Below, in pieces: positions 45,910 through 57,318 of a stretch of 64,000 nucleotides of DNA (positions within the stretch are counted from its first letter, which is position 1; each line of letters starts with the position of its first letter). The position numbers were made by a program, and so were the translations under genes. The DNA is from Grifola frondosa. Lineage: Eukaryota; Basidiomycota; Agaricomycetes; Polyporales; Grifolaceae. The stretch spans positions 496,001-560,000 of the forward strand of contig LUGG01000031.1 in assembly GCA_001683735.1 (NCBI GenBank), written 5' to 3'. The notes under the pieces were generated by a model, which was given only the letters and a program-made list of their open reading frames with translations, made no database searches and had not been told where the DNA came from.

Positions 45910-47000
45910 TCAGATTGTTGTGATTGGACAAGCATCAAGAATCTCAGGCATGAGATGCTTTGCCATCAGAAAGGTTCCATCAGCTGCTATATGAAAATCT
46001 GCAAGAATATACCATGTGTGAATACTCAGTTCAAAGATTTTGTGAGTGCACTTACAAGCCTTCACCCATCCCCAGCACATTTCAATGGAATTAAACTCAC
46101 AATGAAACTTCAGTATAAAGTAGCATTCATAACCAGCTTTCTCAATGACTTGCTGCAAAAGTGGTTTCTCGGCTTTGAAATCTTTCTGTGTGGACATTAC
46201 CTTACATATGCAACACATTGACTTCCCTGTCAGAGCTTGTGTAACATCTTCATGAAGTTCTTCAGGTTTCATTCCCTCAGCAGCTGCCCATGCTTCTTGG
46301 AGCAAGTGTTCTTGATTCTCACATGAGAGCTTGCAAACACGACACTCCCCAACTGCTTTCCCTCCATTTGCTATCTTGATAAATGAAATTAACTCCCTCT
46401 CCTCGAGCACACACAACAATTCTTTTGGCTGCCCACAGAATTGAAAGTCAGAATGATCGGGTGGAAGGTTCTGTGGAAACACCATGGCTTGTGGTTTTCC
46501 ACACAATATCAGATTAGAGTTATCATGAGGAATGAAGGTATCATGCATGTGTCACTGCTTGTCACCAGGGTTAACATTCATCTCTTCAGCATTAAGGGCA
46601 TCCTTTGCAAATGCACCATGAGCAAAATATTGGTCAAAGTGAAAATTCAGAACACATCTGGGGTACAATCACTTGTTGATTTTGATACCATTTTTACCTG
46701 TATGATTCACAGTCTTAGTCTCGCTAAATTTGAAGATATACTGACAAGGATGAATACCTGGTGAATTAATGCATCTGAATTCCACCAGCCATCATGATTT
46801 TTTCTGAGATAAATGATCTCTCGTGTGTCGGTCACGATCAATCACTCCTCGAGTGGTAGTGCATTATTCTTGATAATCTGTGCCTCAGAAAGACAGAGTC
46901 AATCAGTTTGCTTAACAATGAATTCTGACATGTGTATGGTGCATCCCCCTCCTTTTTTTCTGAGTGGCATCTTTCTTTCTCTCACCCAGACTTGGTGATG
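45910..47000 (-). pseudogene. DDE transposase relic (Tc1/mariner-pogo type)
   Basis: A 212-residue frame, 45910-46548, reads CGKPQAMVFPQNLPPDH, GQPKELLCVLEERELISF, a Cys motif GECRVCKLSC, KAEKPLLQQVIEKAGYECYF and FHCEFNSIEMCWGWVKA. Then DGTFLMAKHLMPEILDACP follows. In Agaricomycete DDE 'superfamily endonuclease' transposases the FHCELNPIEMxWG block carries the last catalytic acidic residue, here the Glu of SIEMCWG. Upstream, up to about 47000, broken frames read MSEFIVKQ and LRKNHDGWWNSDALIHQV, matching the segment before the second Asp. The family name is my inference. N-terminal domain and inverted repeats were not found. Confidence 0.6.
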
Positions 47001-47129
47001 TAAGTTATATGCTCAAATAATACTTCCATCATGATATATTGGGATGTGAAGTTGTTCACCTGACATGAGAACTGGCTCAATAGGTTCAAGTGTGTCATCA
47101 GTATAGGTGCATCATAATTTATATTGTGA

Positions 47130-48170
47130 ATTAATATAAATTGTCAAGTCAGTAGCAATGAGATATAGTGTGAATGGGCTCTCAATTTCTTGCAGAGGTC
47201 CCTTGCGCAGAACTGAGTAACTGATTATACTCGCAAGTCGCAAGTATCGCGGTCGCAGTTTCGCAGTGTGAGAAGAGTTGAAGTGCAGAGTGGAGGCGAT
47301 TGCAAGTGAAGTTGATGATTTTTGAACTCTGTACTTGTGGGGGAAACCTGTATCTGATTCATACCTTATTGTACATGAGTTTTTATAAGCTATTTTGTGC
47401 ATCTGAAATGTGAAACAACCTCAGTACAAGTCAAAAGCCGATCACAAGTGCCTTGCAATGAACATATTCTGTGAAGTAATGATAACTAGTAAGGGAAAGG
47501 TCAATTGCAATATTGACAAAGGTCTGGGATGAAATGTGACACAAATAAGTTAATAAAAAATCAAGGGAAATGGGGAAACAGAATGTATGATGACTGAACT
47601 ACTACACCTGCCACATATAGTCATATTCTGCACCGGCTCGCGAAGTATGTGAAGACATGTGTGAGTAAATGTGTGGTCTTCTTAGGGCATTTGTTGTAAA
47701 GAAAAATATGTCGTGTCGATAGTACAGTCTGAGATGCATCACAAACAACAGTTGTGACATCACGTTTGATGTGTGGAGTCATGTGGCATAGCTAAATCAG
47801 CTATGGGAAGAATCTAAGGCTGGGTAAGAGTCAAAAAGACTGGGATCAAGGTTCGACATGTGTGATCTGCCAGGTAGACACATGTAGGATGCTGAACAAT
47901 TGGGTCGCAAGTGTTTTGACACGTCACATGTTGCCATGAGGTGAATTTGAATAGCGAAATGACGTATTGCATGAATTTTGAGTGTACAAAGCAGTGGAGC
48001 CATTAATAGTCAACGTTCAGCTGATCGCACATCGCAAGGAAGTTAGATACTATTGTGCAAGTGACCTGCAACAACATAATCACAAGTGCAATTCTGTCTG
48101 CAACTTCTGCATGATCATCGGATGCTTGAATGCGAAAATAGATTTATCCACATAGCATGCACCTTCGTAT
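47130..48170. repeat. Repeat paralogous to 23228-24410, CpG-rich copy
   Basis: It shares TGTCAAGTCAGTAGCAATGA and a long collinear alignment with the 23-kb copy. Here the segment 47218-47270 reads CTCGCAAGTCGCAAGTATCG and GGTCGCAGTTTCGCAG, with CG retained. It carries a minus-strand frame, 47797-48003, conserved with 24040-24243 (shared words TCDVSKHLRPNCS versus TCNASKYLLPNCS). Neither the frame nor the element can be named. Confidence 0.7.
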
Positions 48171-48479
48171 CAGCATGCTGCTGCTTTGCCTGACACTAAT
48201 GTTTGTTTAACGAAGGCATTTTGAAGTCTTAGTGTGCCTCAGACTGCACCATGGCTCTTTTTTTCATACCAAAAATCTGAATGATTATGTAATCATGGGC
48301 ATTTCAAAAATGCATATTTTGCCCAAGTTCCCTCCTAGATTTTTTTTTCCAGCCACCTTTAGCAGTCTTGAGATGGCCCCACAGAGGTTGTCGCCTCTCA
48401 GTGACTCACACTGTAGAAGCTTATGATATCCTCAGTAGAAAGGATGAAGCAGTTTTAAAGCAAACAGAAGTTTAGATAT
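48171..48479. other. Short stretch without a supported gene
   Basis: It lies between the repeat and the RT/RNase H relic. No open frame or repeat partner was recognised. It may contain the end of the YR retroelement. Confidence 0.35.
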
Positions 48480-49640
48480 GAGTTCAGAGCTGAAGAGTAT
48501 GAAATCTTGATCAACTGATCTAGAGCATTGTCAGGGTGCACTCATAAACAAAATGCTCTAGGAACCAAGGCATTCACACTAATTGATGTAAGCACATGTG
48601 TAATGCAGTCATTCAGTGCCCTCAGTAACAGTTGTGGAGGTATGAAAGTGAAAACTTGCAGACCAGGAGCTAAGATTTTTGCTTTGTCAATTTATTCACA
48701 GAACAGTGCATCAGCAATGACATTATCCTCACTAGAGACATGATCAACATGAAGTTGAATGTGACAAAATATGAGGAGGTCAATGGCAAAGATAATGGTG
48801 GGGTTATAAATTGGTTTTGTATGGAGTGTGTTAAAAATGGCAACTGAATTGGTGTTATTGGAGAGAATAGCAAGCTGGAAGATGTGGTGCTCTGAGCAGC
48901 ACTATGTAGCAATGCAGTGGATGACAGAGGCAATGACTAATGCTTCAAAGAAGAATATTATATTGATCAGTGGCCCTCTGTGAGAGTGCACAGTGAAATT
49001 TGAAGTTAAGCCAGGAAAAGAAGAGTCCTAATCCTACACTTGAGGGCAAATTTATCATCATGGACACCTTGAATGAGGTCCAGGGTCCCCATTTGAGTGT
49101 ATCTAGCATGTGAATGTTATCTGAATGCTCAATGTGCACTGCCATTCATGAGAGATCATGAATGATGATCATATTGAGATAGATTCTGACATGCTTGCCA
49201 ATCTTTCCAGCCATTTTTGCATAGAGATTGCATAGCCCAGGCTTGAGAAGTGGAAACACATTGAAAGCCTAGTTGGCATGACCAGCAAGTGATTGAAAAA
49301 TTGAGAGGGAGTGATGCCACTACCCTGATGATGATTGGCAAAAGTTTCTGATGGCATTAAGGAGCTTATACTGACTGTCTTTGGGCATTGTGACAGTTAT
49401 AGCATTAGAATTAACTGAGAAACCAATGACAAGAAGTATGAGTCCATACTCCTGCTTCTTGTGCTCATGCAGAAGACCAATTTGTCCCAAAGTCACAGAA
49501 GCTGTGCTTGCTTTGCCAGTAGATAAGCATGATAGGAAGTATAAAATGTGACTCAACCTTCAAGCTTGAAGCCAAAATCATTGTTGACATAATTGAAGTG
49601 CTTGATGACTATGATCCAGATGACAAGGCACATGAACAGA
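48480..49640 (-). pseudogene. Reverse transcriptase/RNase H relic of a YR retroelement
   Basis: On the minus strand, right to left: an RT active-site region reading YVNNDFGF in place of YVDDNFGF (about 49580), then a stretch through GKASTASVTLGQIGLLHEHK. KKQEYGLILLVIGFSVNSN and AITVTMPKDSQYKLLNAIR follow (about 49400-49470). Next are a split LAGHANW-type core and EHSDNIHMLDTLKWGP (49080-49130). The RNase H end reads LHVDHVSSEDNVIADAL (about 48740), followed by APGLQVFTFIPPQ. This order is that of the RT-RNase H proteins that accompany tyrosine recombinases in Agaricomycetes. The active-site Asp pair is altered to Asn-Asn, and stops abound. Confidence 0.65.
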
Positions 49641-50860
49641 CTTTCATGTACAGCTACTATAATGTTTGCTAGTATACTAGCAACCAGCATTACAATGTGA
49701 CCTAACACACCAGGTCATGCTAGATATTTTTGAGGCCCTGCCATAACTTAGAAATTAATAAGTGTTTTTTGATATTCAAATATCTCTATATATAAGAGAA
49801 GTACTGATATAATATTTGCATATATGTTGCAGGGCTTTCATCAAATATAGCATTTGTCATATATTGCAGAAACATACTACATTTGATATATTTTAAACAT
49901 AGCCATCATATATTTTCTCCTCCACTTTCTCAATTCTGCACAGATTTTCTTTATTTTAGATTTGTCTGAAAGTGGTTGTCGAGTAAAATTAGAATATATA
50001 TATTATATAAGTTATATGATATTAAAATAAAAACATATCATTCTGGACAATCACCCCACACATTGCTCCCTCAAATCTTTACCAAATTTCTGGATTTATT
50101 CATCTCCTTGGTCATCTTGATATCTTATTTATTATTATGGCATTTGTTTTGCAGAATGTATGATGGAAAATATACCATTTCTGGTAGGTGCAGGCTCAGT
50201 CACACCAGAATTCCTCCTCATCCCTCCCTCAATACTTTATGGATTCCCTTCCTTTAATGTTTTTCTTAGTCCTGCATATGTTTACTTTAATTATATATAC
50301 AGTAGAAAGAGCACCCAATAATGATGAAATTTCATCTGCCTCTGCTTTGCTAACAGAGATTTCTTCTAATTTGAAAAATAAATACCAGAAGGAATCTGGA
50401 GCACAGGGCACCATCTAAAAGGTGTATTTTATTCTAATAAGTCTATGTTTATGCTGAAATAATCCAGCCAGTACTCACTTTAAAATACACAGAACAACCT
50501 TAAATGATAGTTATCACACTGATCATCCAATATCTTTTCATTCAGTTGCTCCTGTTTTATGTTCTCTTCTGCATACATTTTTAATTGTATTTATCTCTTA
50601 TAAAAGTCTTCCTCTTATTGTTTGAGGCATAATTGACAATGCTGTACTTTAAACACTGAAATGTCATACCTCCTTGTTGGAAAAATTTTCAGCAACTTTA
50701 AAAATATAAAAAGCTTCATAAATATAGTAGTCATATGTTCCTACAATATACAATAAACATCAAGAGAATACATGAGAAAGTGGGGAAGATATAAGGAGAA
50801 TACCCAATTGTGGCTAAATTCTCAATATTGCTAGACAAGTATACTTTATCTTATTTTGCA
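49641..50860 (+). repeat. Full-length copy of the interspersed AACATACC repeat family
   Basis: It starts with CTACTATAATGTTTGCTAG at about 49655, passes the AACATACTACATTTGATATATT core (given in parts) near 49870 and GAAAGTGGTTGTC, and continues to AATACCCAATTGTGGCT at about 50800. From 50160 on it aligns with 20960-22110 without the hAT-type MITE, which independently confirms that insertion. Non-coding. Confidence 0.65.
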
Positions 50861-52143
50861 TTATATTACATTATATTATCTGATATGCTAGGGGGGATTT
50901 TGCAAATGTCAGAATTCTAACATTTTACATGCTCAATGCACCACATAGTAAGCATGGATGCCTTACAAAGCACCTAACTTCACTTTTTTGCTGGTCAGAC
51001 TCTAAGCTACACTACCCCATACTTGTATTATATGTTCTCCAATTCTGGCTTCTTCAGATTTTAAGTCATATGGATCTAAATAATCATACTTTGGTGTATA
51101 TACTATTAAACTATTACTAGTGCAGAAAGTGCATTCTGCTTCATCATCAATAGCAAATGCTAAGCAGACTCTACAGTCAGTATGTGTGATCTTGAATGAT
51201 ATATATGTTACTTTTTGTGTAACTATCAAAATGAAGACTGCTGATTGTATGATAACCCATAATAAAGTTGATAATTAAATATATTTGATAGTTAAGTTTC
51301 AAATTAGAAATTTAACTATGAAGATATAATAATCTTCTATAGCTAAAACTTATCAGCTTTGATGACTTTAGCAGTTGCTATTATTTAGGTGATTCTTGAA
51401 AATGTTTAATGCTTTGTCTGATATGGCTTCAGAAGACATCTTATATTACTTGTTCTTACATGGCATAATAAAATTAATCTCTGATCACATTTAGGAAAAA
51501 ATAAAGCAAAAATATAAAGAGAAAGCCATTATAAAAATGTATTATCCTCAAAATCTGAATGTACACAGATAGAGTCTGCAGTTTGATTATGGCAAATAGC
51601 AATGACACTTTCAACTTGAAGTTAGTATTAGGTCAATTTCTAAATTGTCACAGTAAATTCATTTTTAGCAGATATTTAAATTTGACCATCTTTAGGTGAC
51701 AATGTCATGTTTTCTGTTACTATTACAAAATCTGCTGTTTACATTTATAACAGCTACTCTTCACCTATTAGGATTAGGCACCAACCTTGTTTATATATGA
51801 TCATATAAATCTCCTAAAGAAAAATTATTTTTGCAATTCAAGATGCACTTAAAATTTTCCAAGCTCTTCATGTATAGCTTAGCCTGTGCACATCTTTTAC
51901 CTCTTATCAATTGTGAGAACTGCTGCTCCATCTTTGAGAAAAAAATACAATGCTCAACATAATGTATATATGTACTCTATATGAGCTAAGTAAGATTTGA
52001 CCAAGTGTGAAAGGGGTCAAAGTAGTTCCTGCATATTTAAGCAATTGCAGGAGCCCCAGAAGTAACAGTATTACTGTAATCTTATATTTAATTCAACTAA
52101 GCCAAGGCAAACTTTAAAAGTCTGCTTGGCCTTATAAAGGTTG
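50861..52143. other. AT-rich DNA leading to the tRNA gene
   Basis: A minus-strand frame, 51002-51229 (75 residues, with CRVCLAFAIDDEAECTFC), has a weak Cys pattern but no recognised family. The rest is featureless. The change to GC-rich gene DNA happens within about 100 bases of the tRNA gene. Confidence 0.4.
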
Positions 52144-52148
52144 AAAAA
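52144..52148 (-). terminator. RNA polymerase III terminator
   Basis: A run of five T on the minus strand follows the tRNA 3' end directly (CCCTTTTTC), as expected for Pol III transcription of the tRNA gene. Confidence 0.8.
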
Positions 52149-52149
52149 G

Positions 52150-52230
52150 GGGCCCAACCGGGATTCGAACCCGGGATCCCTTGCAATTGTAAGTCCCAAA
52201 GCAAGTATCTTACCTCTAGACCATTGGGCC
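52150..52230 (-). tRNA. tRNA-Pro (UGG) with a 9-nt intron
   Basis: The minus strand folds as a cloverleaf. The acceptor stem is GGCCCAA/TTGGGCC with discriminator C. The D arm is GTCT-loop-AGAT. The anticodon stem is CTTGC/GCAAG with the loop starting TTTGGGA, so the anticodon is TGG. The variable region is GGATC and the T arm is CCGGG-TTCGAAT-CCCGG. The anticodon loop has 16 instead of 7 bases, which fits a 9-nt intron after position 37. A and B boxes are intact, and a T5 terminator follows. The gene is intact and marks the edge between the transposon-rich and gene-rich compartments. Confidence 0.95.
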
Positions 52231-52373
52231 GTTAATACTTCAAAGAAGTGCACATCTAGGTACTGTTTTTCCATTTCTGACGTCAACGGCGCCACCTGCT
52301 CACGAATATCATCTTCACGGATAACCGTCTTCACGGATACCATCTTCACCTTCACGGATATCACGAACTCGAC

Positions 52374-52613
52374 ATGCCTTCCGCCACGTCCGACTATGAC
52401 CGTGTCACGTTTCCTCCTGTCGCTCACCTGGACACTGTGTCTTCGTCGCCAATTCGAGCACAACCGGTGCCTTCGCCTCACATGGCCATCAGGCAGCCAA
52501 TAGAGCACCCCGCGACCAGCAGAGCAGAGAGGATTCGTGGAGGTTGCGTTCCGTGTCCAGTTCGTACTCGGGGTGTGCAGCAAGCATCTCTTCTGTTACT
52601 GATGTACTTCTAG
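52374..52613 (+). CDS. Small Cys-containing hypothetical protein
   Basis: An ATG-started frame of 79 residues begins MPSATSDYDRVTFPPVAHL and contains SRAERIRGGCVPCP near the C terminus. A Gly-Gly-Cys-x-Pro-Cys-Pro tail is seen in small Agaricomycete proteins that I know only as hypothetical. An intron could alter the last residues, since this copy ends in QQASLLLLMYF. The 5' flank (about 52305-52370) holds three imperfect repeats of ATCTTCACGGATA. The opposite-strand frame is a shadow. Confidence 0.45.
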   Translation: MPSATSDYDRVTFPPVAHLDTVSSSPIRAQPVPSPHMAIRQPIEHPATSRAERIRGGCVPCPVRTRGVQQASLLLLMYF

Positions 52614-52900
52614 GATGGCAGTATTTGTTACATCATTCCTTTACCCTGCTTTTGCTGTTGAATTGACGTCGGGCAGGAGCAGAAAGGAGTTTATTGTGTT
52701 ATTAGCGACCCCATGATGATTTGTATCAGACATTTGTATAAAAATTGGACTTTCTCTCGTTTCACTGCTTAAGCATGCCGCTGCGGCCTCTGAGGCGCGC
52801 TCCTCTCAGCCACAACCATCTCACCTCACCTTGCATGTCTCACTAATCTATGTCCGACTGGTTCGACGCAGAGCTCATTTGTATTTACTTGTCTGTGACG

Positions 52901-55900
52901 ATGGAAAAATTTGCAACCCTAGAACCAGTTCGCCTCTACGCCTCTTCCGCGTGGACCTCTGCCAATGGTTCTTCCTCTCGAGCTTCACAGTCTCTTTCTA
53001 ACAAGGCTCCTCCACCATTTCAACTCATAGGTCGTTACCAGTCGATCTCCACGTCCTCATCCTCACCCATCCGCTGTTCCCGACATTCCTCTTATGCTCG
53101 CTCCTCTGAGCACTTGCCAATTTTCCAGGGATGAACGGGTATGGGAGGCCCGCTGGAAGGCTTTCGGTGTGGACAAGCTAGGTGACATTCTCAATGACCT
53201 CGAGGAGAAGGCGAAATCCAGAATGCTCTCGTCAAGGGCATGAACCGCCTACGCTAACCGTCGACAGCACCGATGATGAATTCGGCGACTTCGTCGTCCA
53301 ACACCCAAGCAAACGAGCTCGGGGACTTTGTAGGGCATTCACTGGTGTCAGCATACACAACCCTCTCACCTCGTCCCAACTCAGGCCCCGCCAATCCTAC
53401 CTTCCGCTCTCAATACATTCGCGCCCACAACCTCATCAAGCCTCTCATCCTGCCTTATCATCCCCTCCTCACACAGTCCTTTCCGCTCTCTTTCCTGCGC
53501 CCGCCCAATCTCTCCGGTACCAAGCCCATATTCTTCATCTACTCTCTCTCTTCCTGTCTTCTCGTGTCAAACCTCTCCACGACTGGGCACCGCTGGGCGT
53601 TGCACTTAGGGCAGCGATAGACCGTTTTGAGGACAGGTCGCTCACCGCATTCGATATCGCAGATGGTAAGGGTGACGAGCAGGGCATGCAAGAAGCGGCC
53701 AAGGCCAGTTGGGAGGTATGGGACGGTTCGGGAGGTACTTGGGAGTTGGGACGAACGTGGGCCGAGAAGTTGGAGATATTTTATCAGCAGGGAAAGTGGG
53801 AACCTCTTGATAACTTTACGTGCGTACTTCGTTCGTCTTTGCTATTTGATTTTTACAGCAGCATAGGAACGGTTCGGATCTGGACTTCGATGCTATGGAC
53901 GCATTTATGAACGAGATCCTTTCCGTCCTCAAACAGCATGGTTCCCAAGCCGTGCGAGTGTTTCCACCTGAAGCCAATGTTCTCCTCTCGTTCTCTGATC
54001 GACTTGCGTCCGAAGTCGTATGTCATCTTCTACACTATGGGTGCCTTTCACTGCTACCCATCGCATCATCTCATGCTGTCCTGACATGCCAATCTGCTCT
54101 CTTCAGGTAGGTGAATACATCTCGGTGGTCCTGACACGCGCTCGTGAGGTCTCGAATGAGGCGTTTCTCAAAGCCACGGCGGCTACATTCAAAGAGGCCT
54201 GGCGCATGGTGGACATTATCATCGACATTGCGACGCAAGGGTCAGAAACAGCCTTTCCGAAGACAAAGGCAGAAGATGTCGTGTCAGTTTGACTGTACCC
54301 GCACATGTTGCCACATGTTCTCATATTTCATATAGATACTATATGTTCGAGTCGAACATGGACGAATATCTGGATGAAGAGGTCGAATTCGTCCAACAGT
54401 GCTTCGAGATAACATGTCGGTCTTGGGAGCCAGGTGCGCGTCCTGAATTGTGATGATCTATCCGGTTACTCATTAGGGCTCCTTCAGCTTTCTCAGGCCG
54501 TACCTACTACAGCTACTCGGGAACATGCACGCTTCCTGGGTTCACATAATCCTGCGCAAGTGAAACGCAATGTGCTGGCGTCTTTCACTGATGTTCTTCT
54601 GCTACCTGTTACTATCGTTCCCCGCACAGTAGGCAAGGCTGTCGGTGCGGCAATTACTTCAGGTAGTACTGCGGCTGTCCAAGGCGTCGCAATGCTGAAT
54701 CCTCAACGATGGGGTGCAACAAGCGGACTTGGCCATAGCGGGGTGGGGACATTCGGCAGGCTGAGCTTGTGGGGTTCAAATGGTAAGAATGGGTACACGA
54801 GAGATCTCGATAACACACTATTTGAGATTGGGGACGATGAACTCGACGAAGCAGATAAGATAATGACTGAGAAGGACCGAGAGAGTGAGAGGACGGCGCG
54901 CTGTAGGTGTGTTTTGTGTTCGTTAGGATCACGCTTGTTTGACGTCGTGTCGCAGCGTCGGTATCTTCCTCGGGGACGCTTGACAGTCTGAGTACGGTAC
55001 CCACATCCGCAGCATCAACACGAATCTCCACTCCTGCTCCTCCGTTACTCGACAATCTGGACCTCCTATTGTCACTTGATACTGCACTAGAGCTTATCCA
55101 TGCTGACCGAGAATCTCTCAAACGTGCAGAAATTTTCTCAGGCTACCCTGGCCAATACGGACACCGCGTACGTGACACCATCGAGGAGATATTCGTGGTG
55201 CTACTACAGGCATTAAGTGATAGACACATCCGACCGGGTTTCCAAAGGTGCGTAGTGTTGCCAGGATGTGTGTTTGAATAGTCTGGTGAGCGAATGTCAT
55301 TTGCAGAGCGACGGAGCAAATGAAATCATATAAGCCAGCTGAGCACGAGGAAACAAAGAGTGTCGCTCCTTTGTTGCAGTTCTTCGAGCTCGTCCATATA
55401 GGAGACACGATGCAATCGATGATGCAAGTTTACTTTGACAAGGAACTTGTGAGTGTTTTCCATACATGAAAGCTGCCATAATCTCCTAACACAATTGTAG
55501 GCGCCGCACATAGATCGAACAGATTTCCTCAATACTGTTGTACGCGAGAAGAAGCGATTTGAAGATGTGTTGGATGATTGTGTCGCGGCGGGCCTCAATG
55601 CGGCTACCGATGCATTGATGAATAGGTGTGTTCGACCTGAGCAATGCGTCGTCATTTATTGTCGCTCATTCATATTGAAGGTAGAACATATCATCTTGAA
55701 GCTGACCAAGCCACGAGAATACTATCCTTCAGAAGATGACGCGCTTGAGCTTGGGCCGACACAAGGTTGTCGAGAAGCCATCAAGTGCCTACAGATGCAC
55801 TGTCAACTGCTGAAGGGAAGCACGAGTAAGGAGGTCTTGGAAGTATTTTATCAGGAAGTGGCATTCGGTTGATTGCGTGCGTTTGTCCTTGAGCGCGGTG

Positions 55901-56414
55901 GTTTTACGACTCACAATACGAATGTAGGATCTTGCAGAAGCATATCAAGCGACAGATCATCTCCTTGAACGGCGGATTTCAAATCATCGCCGACTTGAAT
56001 GCCTACTATACTTTCATCTCATCGTTGCGGGTATGCATCATGTATCATACTCTTCCTCTGCTTGGACTAATGATTACTTCAGGTGGCAAGTATCACGTCA
56101 GAATTCTCGTATCTGAAGATGTTGGGGCATGTTATTCGTTGTAGAGGACGCTCGAGACCTTGCGCAGATTGTACGAGATGTGACGCGATATGGGGGTGCA
56201 TATCGACCAGAGGTGTGTGCATTCCACATTTTACCACTGATTCTTCAGGGACTGAAGGAAAGACCGTTAGGACGTGTATGAGTTCATCCAGCGGCGGTCG
56301 GATTGGAAGAAGATTGAGAAGACTGTGGATAAGACAATGTATAATCTGAGTTTCAAGGAAATTGTGTTATATGTTAATAATCGGAGCGGTGAATACTGTG
56401 CACCGATCGGCTGA
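52901..56414 (+). CDS. RCY1: Recyclin-1-like F-box protein with Sec10-like domain
   Basis: Recyclins are F-box proteins that act with Skp1 in returning membrane proteins from endosomes to the surface. The start chosen is ATG 52901 (MEKFATLEPVRLY); 52850 is in frame upstream. A degraded F-box region follows (PVDLHVLILTH, then RDERVWEARWKAFGVDK near 53130). After an acidic FGDF linker and YIRAHNLIKPLI the Sec10-like domain runs to the end: SQAVRVFPPEANVLLSF, EAWRMVDIII, HARFLGSHNPAQVKRNVLAS and LLLPVTIVPRTVGKAVGAA, then LKLTKPREYYPSEDDA and RYGGAYRPE. Introns: 54018-54106, 54283-54335, 54434-54512, 54903-54955, 55248-55306, 55449-55500, about 55626-55680, about 55868-55927, 56031-56082 and 56213-56270, plus one near 53821-53859. 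The frame needs single-base corrections near 53035-53100, 53330-53450, 55625, 55867 and 56130, so it is either a recent pseudogene or affected by assembly indels. Confidence 0.8.
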
Positions 56415-56660
56415 CTGAGATAGTATAGAAGGTGGCGATGATATGGTGTGGTGATAAGTACCGACGCCACCGGAGTCTAGGATTCAGCCACAGCGGGTGC
56501 CCTCCTTTATAACGGACACCGTGCATTCACCGTACACTCACCGTGCAAGTACTATTACAAACCTCCAACATCCTATACAATCGTCACACAACCATCCGGT
56601 GATGTCTCTTCCAGAGTTCTCGCTTCGCCTTCAAAGAGGTTCGTCTCATTCTTGATACTG

Positions 56661-57088
56661 ATGGATCGCAGCGATGACATCGATCCAGGCATCGTTGGAG
56701 GCTTCGCACCTCCCACTCCCGACGCCGTTTACACCATCACCTTCATCCCCACTGAGGGCAATCTACACATCACCCGCGCAGAGCGTCCCGAAGGCACTCC
56801 TAGTCTCCAGGACGCCGCCCCCAAGGCTGTCCCGCTCGACGATGCCACAAACGCTCGTCTTAGTGATCTCTACACAATTCTCAAGTCACTTCCCACAGAG
56901 AAGCCCCCGGCAGCCAGGACATCTACGAACTCAATACGAGCATAGCTTTCGGTAGCGAGGGATTCATGTGGATGAATGGAGGTCCGCAAGGTTGCGTTCA
57001 GGGAGAGAGCGAGGTTAAGCCTACCGATGCCCAGAAGGCTGACTTCGAGAAGGCGGTAAAGATCGTGCAGGATATTGTGAACTCATGA
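56661..57088 (+). CDS. Small conserved hypothetical protein
   Basis: From ATG 56661 the frame reads MDRSDDIDPGIVGGFAPPTP, then YTITFIPTEGNLHITRAERP and LYTILKSLPTEKPP. It then breaks at a run of five C (56904-56908). One frame over it continues SQDIYELNTSIAFGSEGF, WMNGGPQGCVQGESEV and FEKAVKIVQDIVNS with TGA at 57086-57088. With one more C the protein would have about 142 residues. The two halves fit together as one compact protein with no signal peptide or membrane segment. No function is known to me. An upstream ATG at 56603 (MSLPEFSLRLQRG) is in another frame and could be a leader ORF. Confidence 0.65.
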
Positions 57089-57318
57089 GGATGCTGGGTC
57101 GTGCAGGAATGCTGATGTATGATACCACTCACCGTTTATTCCCCGCGATCAGTGGGATATCTGAATATGAACTACTAGAATGGATGAACACGATTTGGAT
57201 TCAAATGTCCTTGAATGCGTGTGTACATATGCCGTTCGTGTTCATCGTGATAACAAGATAGCAACAAAGGAGAAATCGTCCGCCATGAACGAGCCACTCA
57301 CATAAGATATCATGCAAC
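57089..57318. other. Convergent intergenic region
   Basis: This is the short 3'-3' gap between the small conserved gene and the ECM11-like gene. No further gene. A minus-strand frame of 60 residues overlapping it has no support. Confidence 0.5.

Noticed and set aside
52071..52583. Minus-strand frame of 170 residues
   Set aside because: It runs through the tRNA gene and its flank; the Arg-rich composition and lack of any family argue for chance.
53182..53910. A single 242-residue frame as the true recyclin exon
   Set aside because: Parts of the conserved protein (for example the YIRAHNLIKPL segment) lie in the other frame, so the frame as written mixes real and shifted peptide.
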